DNA of 64,000 nt, from contig DAIDIE010000031.1 of the NCBI GenBank assembly GCA_027459505.1, forward strand, positions 142,999-206,998, in the 5' to 3' direction. Below are positions 1 to 8,828 of this stretch, piece by piece. The position numbers and the translations under genes are program-made. The stretch's first letter is position 1, and every line of letters starts with the position of its first letter. Origin of the DNA: Acidobacteriota bacterium (lineage in GTDB: Bacteria; Acidobacteriota; Terriglobia; Terriglobales; SCQP01). The notes beneath the pieces were generated by a model, which saw only the letters and a program-made list of their open reading frames with translations, was not told the origin of the DNA and made no database searches.

Positions 1-306
1 AAGGTGCCGGAGTACCTCGCTATGGAGCGGCCAGTGGTCGCTACCGCGGTTGGAGATATTGCGGACTTTTTCGCCGACGGTCAGATCGGCATCGCTACCG
101 ACGCCTCTCCGGAGGCCTTTGCGAAGGGAATAGTGGACATCTATTCACGCTCTGATCGTGATGAAATGGGGCGTCGTGGTCGCATTTTTGCCCAAAGATA
201 TCTATCGTGGAGCGTACAGACTGATGCACTTGAGGCGTTTATGGAAGAGATTTGGAGTGGATCAAATCCTCGATCGCGGAGGGCCGCTTCGTTAGCTGCT
301 ACCTGA
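1..306 (+). CDS. Glycosyltransferase family 4, C-terminal end (partial)
   Basis: The window opens inside this gene; the frame is open from base 1 and 101 residues remain before TGA. The motif PEYLAMERPVVATAVGDI at the start is the donor-nucleotide-binding signature of GT-B, family 4 glycosyltransferases (E-Y-x-A-M-x-x-P-V-V-A-T). It is followed by the usual closing helices. Such enzymes transfer a sugar from a nucleotide donor onto a growing lipid-linked polysaccharide at the cytoplasmic face of the inner membrane. It lies 149 bp upstream of a capsule/exopolysaccharide export gene on the same strand, so it probably belongs to the same locus. Donor and acceptor cannot be told from this fragment. 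Confidence 0.8.
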   Translation, partial: KVPEYLAMERPVVATAVGDIADFFADGQIGIATDASPEAFAKGIVDIYSRSDRDEMGRRGRIFAQRYLSWSVQTDALEAFMEEIWSGSNPRSRRAASLAAT

Positions 307-455
307 TCCGTCCGCATAGCCTTTCCAGATTTGAGACGAAGGGCCCGACCTAACCGCAACAGACTCGCGCCGCACCAGGGCGGCGGGTTGATTGGAATGA
401 ATGGATACGGACTGTCTTGGCGGGCGCCTCGGGCGCGAGGCCAATGGAGTTACTT

Positions 456-1514
456 ATGAGTACTGTCAGAATATCAACTTATCGGCAGGTCAGCGGCATT
501 CGTTGGCGGCGATGCGCCGGCGTGGCCAGTCTCTTGCTGAGCCTGCTCGCGCCTTTAACGGCGCAGGACGCAAATACCGACACCGCGCCACCGCCGACAT
601 TGGGACAAGAATACTCAAGCAGCATGCCCACGCCCGCGATGGAAGTGCCGCAAAGCATGGCGGCGGACCTGGTCGCGCCGGCGGCGGGCGACAGTTATGT
701 CATCGGACCGGATGACCTCTTGTCCGTCTTCGTCTACCAGATGCCAGCTCTGACTCGCCAGGTGCGGGTCGATCATGCCGGTAACATTTCTTTGCCGTTT
801 GTCGCACAGCCGATTCATGCCAGCGGCGAGACCGCGCCGGAACTGAGCAGTACTGTGGCGCGGCTGCTGGAGACCCTGGGGTTGGCGCACGAGCCGCGAG
901 TGCAACTGGTGGTGCGCCAAGTGATGAGTAAGCCTGTGATCGTCAACGGGGACGTGAGTCAACCGCTGACGCTACAAGCCGCTCGTCCGATTACTCTAGT
1001 CGAGGCTCTTTCCCGTGCCGGAGGGCTCACTCGTAACGCCGGCGATGTTCTGTTGCTGACGACGGGGTTGGATACCGCGAATCCAGTTACCAAGCGCCTT
1101 AGCTTGAATAGCATCATGCACCAAGCCGCCGCCAGCCGCTACAAACTGACCGGCAATGACGCCATTACCGTGCTGCCCGCGCCTCTGGTCTACGCCGTTG
1201 GCGATTTTAAGCTTCCGGGCGCCTTCCCGTTGCGCGCTGGGCAACCGATCACGGTTCTCCGCGCAATTGCGTTAGCGGAGGGACTGCACTCGACGGCAGA
1301 CAAGAAAAAAGCGGTGATCATCCACACCAAGAGGGATGGCACGAGGACGATTACCAAGGTGAATATCGAGCGCATTCGTCACCAACTCATCGATCCGCAG
1401 CTACAGCCCGGTGACGTCCTGTACGTACCCGTCAATGGGACCCGAATCGTGCTCGTCGAAGCGCTTAAGGACGCCGCGCAGGCGGGGGTAATCGCAGTCG
1501 GATATCATTACTAG
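456..1514 (+). CDS. Polysaccharide export protein, Wza-like (Poly_export/SLBB)
   Basis: About 352 residues. The ATG at 456 is chosen because GGAG lies 6 bases before it; an upstream in-frame ATG at 417 has no such site. An N-terminal signal peptide (about residues 15-38, ending near LLAPLTAQ) lacks a lipobox cysteine, unlike E. coli Wza. The Poly_export domain begins at GPDDLLSVFVYQMP (about residue 82). Two SLBB-type beta-grasp domains follow, around PVIVNGDVSQP and YAVGDFKLPGAFPL. The family forms the periplasmic/outer-membrane channel for capsule or exopolysaccharide. It heads the run of genes that continues through the ligase and heptose genes. No Wzc/Wzz partner is seen in the window. 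Confidence 0.85.
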   Translation: MSTVRISTYRQVSGIRWRRCAGVASLLLSLLAPLTAQDANTDTAPPPTLGQEYSSSMPTPAMEVPQSMAADLVAPAAGDSYVIGPDDLLSVFVYQMPALTRQVRVDHAGNISLPFVAQPIHASGETAPELSSTVARLLETLGLAHEPRVQLVVRQVMSKPVIVNGDVSQPLTLQAARPITLVEALSRAGGLTRNAGDVLLLTTGLDTANPVTKRLSLNSIMHQAAASRYKLTGNDAITVLPAPLVYAVGDFKLPGAFPLRAGQPITVLRAIALAEGLHSTADKKKAVIIHTKRDGTRTITKVNIERIRHQLIDPQLQPGDVLYVPVNGTRIVLVEALKDAAQAGVIAVGYHY

Positions 1515-1518
1515 ATCG

Positions 1519-2835
1519 GTGCCTCCAACTGTGCCGCATCCACTTAAACTGCGAGGGCTTCGCCGCTACGCCTTGGCGGCAAGCGCCAGTCTTGTACTCT
1601 TGACGCTGGGCGCCACCGCGGTCTGTACCGCTATAGCGGGCTGGGATTTACGGCAAGCGATGGTCCCCGGAACGACGTCTTCTCGGATCGCTGAACTGAT
1701 GAGCATGGCCATCCGCATGCGCCCCGATGTGGACCGCTACTGGCGGATTCGCGCCTCTGCGGATATGGAGCGGCATCCGCGTCGCGCGGAGCGCTACGCG
1801 GAGCATGCCGTCGAACTGGCGCCCACGGCATGGCGAAACTGGCGTCAACTGGCGTTGATCCAATACCAACTGGGAGACAGTGCGCAAGCGGAGGCCAGCT
1901 TGGTCCGCGCCGCTGGCTTGGACCGGGGCTATGTTCCTCACATGGAACTCGCCAATCTGGCTTGGTTGCTCGGCGACATGCCGCGTTTCTGGACCGAAAA
2001 CGCCAAGGCACTCCGCATCAGCCCGGTCAAAGCGTACCCCGGTATCTTTAACGAGATTTATCACCTCGCCGGCGAGCATCCCCGGCAACTGGAACGCATC
2101 TTGCCGGTTGGGCAAGCGCCGCCCATCTGCGGCGCCATTCAGTTCCTCTGTGCACATCGGGCCGTGAAGGTCGCCACCAACGCTTGGCGTCTGATGCCGC
2201 GGCGTTGCCCGCAAGAGTGGGGATGGGCCTGCCAAACCGCAGCCTTGACCCTCTCCGGGGCATGGCTTACGGAAGCGCAAAAGTCTACTGCCTCTCCTCC
2301 AGCTCAGCGCTGCTTGGATTTCTGGAACCGCGCTGCTGCCGCCGGAGCCGTGGTTGCGCCCGCGGCAGAGGGTGCGATCACGGACGGCCGTTTCGGTTAC
2401 CCTTGGATCGGTGGCCTGACGTGGAACCCGGGCCAAGCCCAATCCCTGCAGCGGATTCGAGTGGGCACCGGGGAGGAGGCCAACCGAGTCGTGCTTGCCT
2501 TCGATGGGAGCGAGCCCGATCACCAACAGTTGTTTTGGCAGTGGGTGATCGTACAGCCTAGCCAAACCTACCAGGTAACGTTCGACGTGCGCGGCGACCA
2601 GGTCCGGCGAGCCTCGGGGCTCGCGCTTTCCGCCATGCAGGGGAACGGAAAGCGTATTTGGGCCTTGCCGGCGCAAATCGGCGATAGCTGGCAGACAATG
2701 CGCGGAGTGTTCAGCGTCCCAGCCAACGTTCATGCGATTTTGCTGGCCTTCACTTATGACCGGCCCCTCGGTGTGCCTTCGGCGCGTGGACAGGTATTGT
2801 TGTCCAATGTCCATATGACCGCGACCGCGCATTAG
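1519..2835 (+). CDS. Membrane-anchored TPR protein with C-terminal beta-sandwich-like domain
   Basis: 438 residues from a GTG start 4 bases after the preceding stop, so translation is probably coupled; no clear ribosome site is seen. One N-terminal transmembrane helix (about residues 16-42) is followed by TPR-like helices (about 65-180, with repeats such as AERYAEHAVELAPTAWRNW and QAEASLVRAAGLD). A C-terminal region (about 290-438), rich in beta-strand pattern and aromatic residues, resembles carbohydrate-binding jelly-roll domains. Position between the export channel and the O-antigen ligase suggests a scaffold or regulator of polymer assembly in the periplasm. The domain reading is by eye; no specific family name can be given. 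Confidence 0.65.
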   Translation: MPPTVPHPLKLRGLRRYALAASASLVLLTLGATAVCTAIAGWDLRQAMVPGTTSSRIAELMSMAIRMRPDVDRYWRIRASADMERHPRRAERYAEHAVELAPTAWRNWRQLALIQYQLGDSAQAEASLVRAAGLDRGYVPHMELANLAWLLGDMPRFWTENAKALRISPVKAYPGIFNEIYHLAGEHPRQLERILPVGQAPPICGAIQFLCAHRAVKVATNAWRLMPRRCPQEWGWACQTAALTLSGAWLTEAQKSTASPPAQRCLDFWNRAAAAGAVVAPAAEGAITDGRFGYPWIGGLTWNPGQAQSLQRIRVGTGEEANRVVLAFDGSEPDHQQLFWQWVIVQPSQTYQVTFDVRGDQVRRASGLALSAMQGNGKRIWALPAQIGDSWQTMRGVFSVPANVHAILLAFTYDRPLGVPSARGQVLLSNVHMTATAH

Positions 2836-2858
2836 GATCCAGGCGAGCTTTCAGCACA

Positions 2859-4232
2859 ATGACAGGGTATTCGACAGATTCACTCCACCGGAGGCAAGTT
2901 CCGCAACGGCGGTCGAGCATCCCGCCAGTCGCCCGGTCCAGGCGTAATTGGACCTTGCCAACAGTACTGGTCCCTGTGTTGGCGGCAATCGCTGGATTTG
3001 GGGGAGCTTACAGCTACATCTGGGTTCCAGTCACTCTTGTCCTGTATGCGGCGACGGCGTACCTGCTCTGGCCGAAGCCAAGCGGGAATGGAACCTTGGC
3101 CTGGCATCCGATCCTGCTCCCGATGTTCGCCTTTGGGGTGCTGGTTAGCGTCCAGTGGCTCCTCCGGTTATCCGTTTACCCCGCCGCTAGCCTTACAGAA
3201 ACGATAAAACTGGCTGCCGCCGGCTGTACGTTTTACCTAACGCTGAATGCATTGCGGTTGCCAGGAGCGCAACGCCAAGTCGCTCGCGTTCTATGGCTCT
3301 TTTGTGGTCTCCTGGCGGCCGAGGCCATCTTTCAACTTTTTTCAGCCAATGGTAGGATTTACTGGTTTCACGATGCGAGCTACGGCACTCCCGTGGGGCC
3401 GTTCGTTTATCACAATCACTTCGGTGGCTGCATGGACTTGCTCTTGCCGCCAGCAATTGCCTTCGCGCTGGAAGATAATGGCCATCATTGCACTTGGGCG
3501 GACCGGGCGCGGCGTGGTCTTCTTCCCGCTCTCGGTCTGGCGGCGGTCGTTCTGTCTCTGTCGCGAGGAGCCATTCTTGCCATCTCGTTGGAAGCGGCAC
3601 TTGCCTTGATACTTTTCTGGCGGCAGTTTACCGCAACTCGCAACGCACGGATCGCGACGATTGTGGTGAGCCTGGCGCTCCTAGGGTTTATGTTGCTGGG
3701 CAACGCCCGGGGAATGGTGGCACGATTTCATCATTTGGCGCACAACAAGATTAATCATTTCACCTTAAGAATAAAGGTTGCCCAGTCGGCGTGGGCCATC
3801 TTCCGCCAGCATCCTTGGCTCGGCACTGGCTTTGGCACCTTTGCCGTCGAGTACCCGCGTTACAAATACTGGGACAACAACCAGCGCGTTCTCGATGCTC
3901 ACGACGACTACATTCAGGCACTTTCGGAAACAGGCTTGGCTGGCGCATTCTGTGTGCTTTCCTTTGCCGGCATCTGGCTGTGGGACTTCCGAAAGCATTG
4001 TAGCGAAATCACGATGAAAGCGCCGCTGCGCATTTCCTTTCACATCGCGGCTGCAGGATTCCTCTTTCACAGCATCGGCGATTTCGAGTTTCACTCTTTC
4101 GCCGATGCTTTGTTATTCTATGTCGTCCTGGGGGCGGCGCTGGCCGTTTCGCGGGTCCCGCCGAAGGCTAGCGCCGCCGAAGCTTTCAATAACGAAGCGG
4201 TCAAGGCGCACCCGCTTATCCCTGGTATTTAG
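2859..4232 (+). CDS. O-antigen ligase/polymerase family membrane protein (Wzy_C)
   Basis: 457 residues with roughly ten to twelve hydrophobic segments, and a long basic N-terminal tail before the first membrane span (about residue 35). The diagnostic Wzy_C loop is present around residues 315-350: HPWLGTGFGTFAVEYPRY followed by a DAHDDYIQALSETG segment. This is the large periplasmic loop of WaaL-type ligases and Wzy-type polymerases. It would polymerise or ligate undecaprenyl-linked oligosaccharide at the periplasmic face. Ligase and polymerase cannot be separated by sequence alone. It starts 23 bases after the TPR gene and is followed 12 bases later by the transaldolase gene. Confidence 0.8.
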   Translation: MTGYSTDSLHRRQVPQRRSSIPPVARSRRNWTLPTVLVPVLAAIAGFGGAYSYIWVPVTLVLYAATAYLLWPKPSGNGTLAWHPILLPMFAFGVLVSVQWLLRLSVYPAASLTETIKLAAAGCTFYLTLNALRLPGAQRQVARVLWLFCGLLAAEAIFQLFSANGRIYWFHDASYGTPVGPFVYHNHFGGCMDLLLPPAIAFALEDNGHHCTWADRARRGLLPALGLAAVVLSLSRGAILAISLEAALALILFWRQFTATRNARIATIVVSLALLGFMLLGNARGMVARFHHLAHNKINHFTLRIKVAQSAWAIFRQHPWLGTGFGTFAVEYPRYKYWDNNQRVLDAHDDYIQALSETGLAGAFCVLSFAGIWLWDFRKHCSEITMKAPLRISFHIAAAGFLFHSIGDFEFHSFADALLFYVVLGAALAVSRVPPKASAAEAFNNEAVKAHPLIPGI

Positions 4233-4244
4233 AGGAGTGTTTCT

Positions 4245-5000
4245 ATGAACGAAGTTCCCGCCGTGTCGCAGCTGAAGGTGCAGATATTCGCCGACGGCGC
4301 CGAGTTGCCGGGCATGCTCAAGCTCTATCAGAATCCTCTGATAAAGGGCTTCACCACGAACCCCACCTTGATGCGCAAGGCCGGTATCGCCGACTACCCA
4401 GCGTTCGCCAGGAAAGTGCTGGCGGCTATCCCCGACCGCCCCATTTCCTTCGAGGTTTTCTCCGATGATTTCGACGAAATGGTTCGTCAGGGCGAGGAGA
4501 TCGCCAGTTGGGGTGGCCAGGTGAATGTCAAGATACCTGTCACTAACACCAAGGGTGTCCCCACCGAGCCGGTTGTACGCGCTTTGGCTGCTAAAGGCGT
4601 GCGTTTGAACGTTACCGCGTTGATGACGCTTAAGCAAGTGCGCGAAGTCACGGCTTGGCTGACCGATGCGCCACCTAGTTTCATCTCCGTCTTCGCTGGC
4701 CGCGTTGCCGACACTGGCCGCGATCCATTGCCCCTCATGGCGGAGTCCGTGCGAGTGTTGCAGGCGCACTCGAATCTGCAGTTGATTTGGGCCAGCCCTC
4801 GCGAACTGCTCAATATTTTCCATGCGGATCAGGTGGGATGTCAGGTAATTACGGTGACGCACGACATGCTCGGCAAGCTTTCCAACGTGGGGCGGGATTT
4901 GGACGAATTCTCGCTCGATACCGTGAAAATGTTCCGCACTGACGCGGTGGCGGCTGGCTTCAGCCTCACTTCGCAAGGGGTCACCGCGCATCATGCCTAA
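4245..5000 (+). CDS. Transaldolase / fructose-6-phosphate aldolase family protein
   Basis: 251 residues, the size of the short TalC/FSA-like transaldolases. The ATG follows an AGAGGAG ribosome site. Visible marks are the N-terminal FTTNPTLMRKAG motif (family T-T-N-P-T/S-L), the Schiff-base lysine in VNVKIPVTN (about residue 100) and ISVFAGRVADTG, which lines the phosphate pocket. The reaction moves a dihydroxyacetone unit between sugar phosphates. Because the operon also carries gmhA, hddA, gmhB and hddC, the likely job is making sedoheptulose 7-phosphate, the entry substrate of GDP-heptose synthesis; this is inferred from context. The last 8 bases overlap the next gene. Confidence 0.8.
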   Translation: MNEVPAVSQLKVQIFADGAELPGMLKLYQNPLIKGFTTNPTLMRKAGIADYPAFARKVLAAIPDRPISFEVFSDDFDEMVRQGEEIASWGGQVNVKIPVTNTKGVPTEPVVRALAAKGVRLNVTALMTLKQVREVTAWLTDAPPSFISVFAGRVADTGRDPLPLMAESVRVLQAHSNLQLIWASPRELLNIFHADQVGCQVITVTHDMLGKLSNVGRDLDEFSLDTVKMFRTDAVAAGFSLTSQGVTAHHA

Positions 5001-5931
5001 GATTCTGATCACCGGCGTGGCCGGCTTTATCGGCAGCAACTTGGCGGATTGCCTGTTGGCGCGCGGCTACAGCGTGACCGGTATCGACGATCTTTCCCAA
5101 GGCGTGGCCGAAAACGTTCCAGACGGGGTGGATTTCATTCAAAGTGATATTGTCTCGCCGGAGATTTACCGGCATTTCGTGGGGCACGACGCGGTCTTCC
5201 ATTTGGCCGCAAAGAACTGTATCAGTGACTGTCAGAGGGACCCCGTCGCAACCTCTCTGGCCAATGTGCAGGGGACCGTTAACGTGCTGGAGGCGGCCCG
5301 CCGTGCATCGGTGGGCAAAGTGATTTATGCCGAGAGTTCCGCTCTTTACGAGGGTGCCCCCCAATTGCCAACCCCGGAGAGCGCCGAGGCGCCGCGGAGT
5401 TTTTATGCACTCAGTAAAGCGGCCGGACGCCTCTTCGCCGAGGGATATCGCCATTCGTTTGGCCTTCGCACCACGGCATTGCGCTACTTTTGCGTCTATG
5501 GACCGCGCCAAGATTATCGCCGCAGTGTTCCACCGCTGATGAGTGCGTTCATTATCCGCTTGCTGCGCGGCGAACGCCCGACCATTTACGGCGACGGCAG
5601 CAAACGACGGGATTTTGTCTATATCGACGATATTAATCGTTTTCATTTGCAGTGCCTGGAGGATACGCGTACCGACGGCGGCGTCTACAACCTTGGTAGC
5701 GGTGTCGATTATTCAGTAGCCGAAATTCTGGCGGTGATTAGTGGCCAGTTGGGGATCAAAGTCGATCCCCTGTATTGTCCCGATCTTCCGGGCGAGGCGA
5801 TACGAACCTTGGCAGACATTTCCGCCGCACGGCAGTTGGGCTGGGCTCCTCAAGTCAACCTCGAACAGGGATTGCGCCAAATGATTTCCTACATCCGCGC
5901 CAACGTTCAACTTCAAGAAGCGCAGGCATGA
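4993..5931 (+). CDS. NAD-dependent epimerase/dehydratase (extended SDR)
   Basis: 312 residues. The Rossmann motif GVAGFIGSN is at residues 8-16. The active site has the serine pair in YAESSALYEG and the Y-x3-K pair in FYALSKAAGR. The substrate end has RYFCVYGPRQDY and YGDGSKRRDFVYIDD, typical of sugar-nucleotide 4-epimerases and 4,6-dehydratases. In the heptose operon it could act on GDP-heptose (for example as a 4-epimerase, or a dehydratase leading to 6-deoxyheptose); which one cannot be read from sequence. It overlaps the transaldolase gene by 8 bases and the nucleotidyltransferase start by ATGA, indicating coupled translation. Confidence 0.8.
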   Translation: MPKILITGVAGFIGSNLADCLLARGYSVTGIDDLSQGVAENVPDGVDFIQSDIVSPEIYRHFVGHDAVFHLAAKNCISDCQRDPVATSLANVQGTVNVLEAARRASVGKVIYAESSALYEGAPQLPTPESAEAPRSFYALSKAAGRLFAEGYRHSFGLRTTALRYFCVYGPRQDYRRSVPPLMSAFIIRLLRGERPTIYGDGSKRRDFVYIDDINRFHLQCLEDTRTDGGVYNLGSGVDYSVAEILAVISGQLGIKVDPLYCPDLPGEAIRTLADISAARQLGWAPQVNLEQGLRQMISYIRANVQLQEAQA

Positions 5932-6671
5932 AGACGGTCGACACAGATGTTCTTGTCCTTGCTGCCGGGGCAAGTCAGCGCCTGCAAGAGGTCCTGCAAG
6001 GCCGTCCCAAACCGCTCATCGATGTGGCTGGGGAGCCGGTGTTGCGGAGGAATTTGCGTTGGCTGGCGCAAGGCGGCGTGCGCCAGTGCTGGATCAACCT
6101 TCATTGCGGCGCTGCCGAGATCCAGTCCGCACTTCGGGGCGGCGAAGACTTAGGATTGCGGTTGAACTATTCCTACGAGCGGCAACTTCTCGGTACGGCC
6201 GGTGCGGCACGGGCCTTGGCCGGTCTTTGGCGCGAGTCGCTGCTTGTCGTTTACGGCGACAGCTTGCTGCGCTTCTCCCTGGAAGGTCTGATTTCCCGCG
6301 CCATGGTCATTCGCGGAGCCCAAATCGCAGTCTTCGACCCTGGTGTTCATCTTCACACCGGCATCGCAGGCGGAGTGCTGGAAGTGGACAGTGAGAAGCG
6401 TGTTACGGCGCTCCGCGAAACCCGCAGTGGAACGGCTAGCGCCGGAAACTGGGTTTCGGCCGGGGTATACCTTATGCCTGCTGCTTGGGTGCGCGAACTT
6501 CCGGAGCGTTATCCAATCGACTTTGCCCAGCATGTCTTTCCAAGTTGGCTTGAACAAGGACGGCCGCTCTACGCATACCCGATAGACGGCTATTGCTTGG
6601 GAATGGATACCCCGGAAACTTATCGTCAAGCGCTGGAGATAATTAGTACTAAAGGACTATTAGGATCATGA
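5928..6671 (+). CDS. hddC: Sugar-phosphate nucleotidyltransferase, probable D-glycero-D-manno-heptose 1-phosphate guanylyltransferase
   Basis: 247 residues from the ATG inside an ATGA overlap with the epimerase stop; a longer in-frame opening upstream lies inside that gene and is not used. The nucleotide-binding start reads VLVLAAGASQRLQEV, with PKPLIDVAGEPVL after it, a slightly altered G-G-x-G-x-R-L pyrophosphorylase signature. The metal-binding aspartate is in VVYGDSLLRF and the product pocket in GMDTPETY. Adjacent hddA, gmhA and gmhB make a heptose-1-phosphate guanylyltransferase the most economical reading. Activity on another sugar phosphate cannot be excluded. It ends in a 4-base overlap with hddA. 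Confidence 0.75.
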   Translation: MKTVDTDVLVLAAGASQRLQEVLQGRPKPLIDVAGEPVLRRNLRWLAQGGVRQCWINLHCGAAEIQSALRGGEDLGLRLNYSYERQLLGTAGAARALAGLWRESLLVVYGDSLLRFSLEGLISRAMVIRGAQIAVFDPGVHLHTGIAGGVLEVDSEKRVTALRETRSGTASAGNWVSAGVYLMPAAWVRELPERYPIDFAQHVFPSWLEQGRPLYAYPIDGYCLGMDTPETYRQALEIISTKGLLGS

Positions 6672-7726
6672 TTGTGACGCGAACCCCGTTCCGGATCACT
6701 CTGGGAGGCGGCGGCACCGATTTGCCGTCGTTTTATTCCGAACATGGCGGCTTCATCTTCGCCATGGGAATTGATAAATATCTATATGTGATGCTCAATC
6801 CGTCGCTCATAGACCGCAAGATCCGTCTGCACTATACCCAAAGCGAGACGGTGGATCACGTCACCGAGCTACGTCACGAGCTGGCTAGGGAGGCGTTGCG
6901 CCTACACCAAGTCGAGGATGGCATCGAAATCTCGTCGTTGGCGGATTTGCCAGCGGGTACCGGAATGGGATCGTCCAGTTGCTATTTGGTTGGGTTGCTG
7001 ACCGCACTTCGTCAACTGCGGCAGGATTTCGCGCCACTGCATGAGGTTGCGGAGGAGGCCTGCAGGATTGAGCTGGAGACTTTGAACAAGGGTATCGGCA
7101 AGCAAGATCAATATATGGCCACCTTCGGTGGACTGACGGTCCTGAACATTGGCCGCGACGGTTCGGTCGAGGTGAAGCGGGTCAAGGTAGGGGTAGCTGC
7201 TTTTTCTGCTCTGCTGGCGAACGCGCACCTCTATTACACCGGCCTACGGCGCGATGCCGCGGAAGTGCTGGCTGACCAGAACTCCGCAATGAGGGGCACG
7301 GCGGCCATCAAGCGGCCCGTGGCGGAAAGCTTGCTGGCGATTAAGGATCTCGGCCATCGCATTTTGGAGGCGGTTTCCGCCGAGAACTTTGACACCTTTG
7401 GGCGCCTGATGCACGAGCATTGGTGTTTTAAGAAGGCGATGTCCCAAAAGATCAGCGTCACTCACGTGGATCAGCTCTACGATCATGTGCGCCGCGAATT
7501 TGGGGTTCTGGGCGGGAAGCTGGTGGGCGCTGGCGGCGGCGGGTTCCTTATGCTTTACGCCCCGCACAAGCATCGTGAACTGGAGGAGTACATGTTGAGC
7601 AATGGCATGCCGCGGCTACATTACACCCTGGAACTTGAAGGCAGCAAGGTCGTTTCCAGCCTCGGCAACACTCTGCTCCACTCAATGCAACAACCTCGCC
7701 GCGCCATGGCTCTAGGCGGAAACTGA
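6668..7726 (+). CDS. hddA: D-glycero-D-manno-heptose 7-phosphate kinase (GHMP family)
   Basis: 352 residues, the family's usual length. The GHMP substrate motif at the N-terminus reads RTPFRITLGGGGTDLPSFY and the ATP-binding loop is LPAGTGMGSSSC (about residues 95-106). The third conserved motif is KLVGAGGGGFLMLYAP near the C-terminus. This spacing and the GGGTDLP signature are characteristic of HddA. It phosphorylates the anomeric position of D-glycero-alpha-D-manno-heptose 7-phosphate before GmhB removes the 7-phosphate. It overlaps hddC by 4 bases and is followed 12 bases later by the oxidoreductase. Confidence 0.85.
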   Translation: MIVTRTPFRITLGGGGTDLPSFYSEHGGFIFAMGIDKYLYVMLNPSLIDRKIRLHYTQSETVDHVTELRHELAREALRLHQVEDGIEISSLADLPAGTGMGSSSCYLVGLLTALRQLRQDFAPLHEVAEEACRIELETLNKGIGKQDQYMATFGGLTVLNIGRDGSVEVKRVKVGVAAFSALLANAHLYYTGLRRDAAEVLADQNSAMRGTAAIKRPVAESLLAIKDLGHRILEAVSAENFDTFGRLMHEHWCFKKAMSQKISVTHVDQLYDHVRREFGVLGGKLVGAGGGGFLMLYAPHKHRELEEYMLSNGMPRLHYTLELEGSKVVSSLGNTLLHSMQQPRRAMALGGN

Positions 7727-7738
7727 AGGAAGCGGTTC

Positions 7739-8782
7739 ATGAGGTCTCCTCTTCGAGTTGGTATTGTTGGATACGGCCTGATCGGACGCCGGCGCGCGGA
7801 AATTGTCGCCAGCGATGAACGGGTCCTCTTGGCCGGCATCGCCGATCCTTCTCCGGTGGCCCGGGCGGCGGCGGAACAACGTTTTGGCGTCCCAGCTGGG
7901 GCCGATACCGATGAACTTCTCAGCCGCGCCGAAATTGTCATTGTAGCCACGCCCAATGCTCTTGCCGTCCCTGTAGTCGTGGCCGCGCTCCAGCGTGGTT
8001 GCCATGTTCTCGTGGAAAAGCCGCCGGGCGCCAGCGCCGCCGATTGCCGCGCCATGGCGCGAGCGGCCCGTCAAGCGAGGCGGATCCTTAAGATTGGCTT
8101 TAATCATCGTTATCACCCCGCCATCGCTCGGCTCATCGCTGGCGTGCGCGCGGGCGACATCGGTGAAGTCATCAACGTTAGGGCCCGCTACGGACATGGT
8201 GGGCGGCAAGGCTATGAGAGCGAGTGGCGTGGAAATGCGGCGTTGTCCGGGGGTGGCGAGCTGCTTGACCAAGGGGTCCATCTTCTAGATCTGCTGCACG
8301 CGGTGCTAGGACTTCCAGAGTCGGTCCATGGGGCGCTCCAGACGGCGGTCTGGCCGGTCGCGCCGCTGGAAGACAACGGCTTCGCGCTCCTAAGATACAC
8401 CGGCGGGGCGATCGCGAGCCTGCATTCCAGCTGGACCCAATGGAAGAATCTGTTTTCCTTGGAGGTCTTCGGCACGCAGGGGGCGCTGCTCGCAGAAGGT
8501 CTCGGCGGGAGCTACGGTGTGGAGCGGTCAATCTGGTATCGCCGCAGACCTGAGGGCGGTGTGCCTGAAATGGTCGAGGAGGCCTTTAGCGGGCCGGATG
8601 AATCCTGGAGCCTGGAGTGGAGAGAGTTCATGGGCGCGATTCTTTCCGGCTTGGCATATCAAGGCACGCCCGCCGAGGGTCTGGCCGTCATGACAGTGCT
8701 GGAGGCGATCTATCGCTCGGCGCGCAGCGGGCGAACCGTCCGTCTCACTCGCGCGCGGCTAAGAGCATCGCAGCCGCAATGA
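7739..8782 (+). CDS. Gfo/Idh/MocA family oxidoreductase
   Basis: 347 residues. The N-terminal NAD(P)-binding fold starts VGIVGYGLIGRRRAEI, and the family signature EKPPGASAADC (E-K-P) sits at about residue 95. The C-terminal alpha/beta substrate domain contains GGELLDQGVHLLDLL, equivalent to the G-G-x-x-x-D-x-G-x-H active-site segment. Members oxidise or reduce sugars and sugar nucleotides. Lying between the heptose kinase and isomerase genes, it is probably a tailoring or side-branch enzyme of the same sugar. The substrate is unknown. Confidence 0.8.
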   Translation: MRSPLRVGIVGYGLIGRRRAEIVASDERVLLAGIADPSPVARAAAEQRFGVPAGADTDELLSRAEIVIVATPNALAVPVVVAALQRGCHVLVEKPPGASAADCRAMARAARQARRILKIGFNHRYHPAIARLIAGVRAGDIGEVINVRARYGHGGRQGYESEWRGNAALSGGGELLDQGVHLLDLLHAVLGLPESVHGALQTAVWPVAPLEDNGFALLRYTGGAIASLHSSWTQWKNLFSLEVFGTQGALLAEGLGGSYGVERSIWYRRRPEGGVPEMVEEAFSGPDESWSLEWREFMGAILSGLAYQGTPAEGLAVMTVLEAIYRSARSGRTVRLTRARLRASQPQ

Positions 8783-8828
8783 TCACGCGTTTGCTTTAGA
8801 GCTTCAACCGACCGAAGAACACACAATC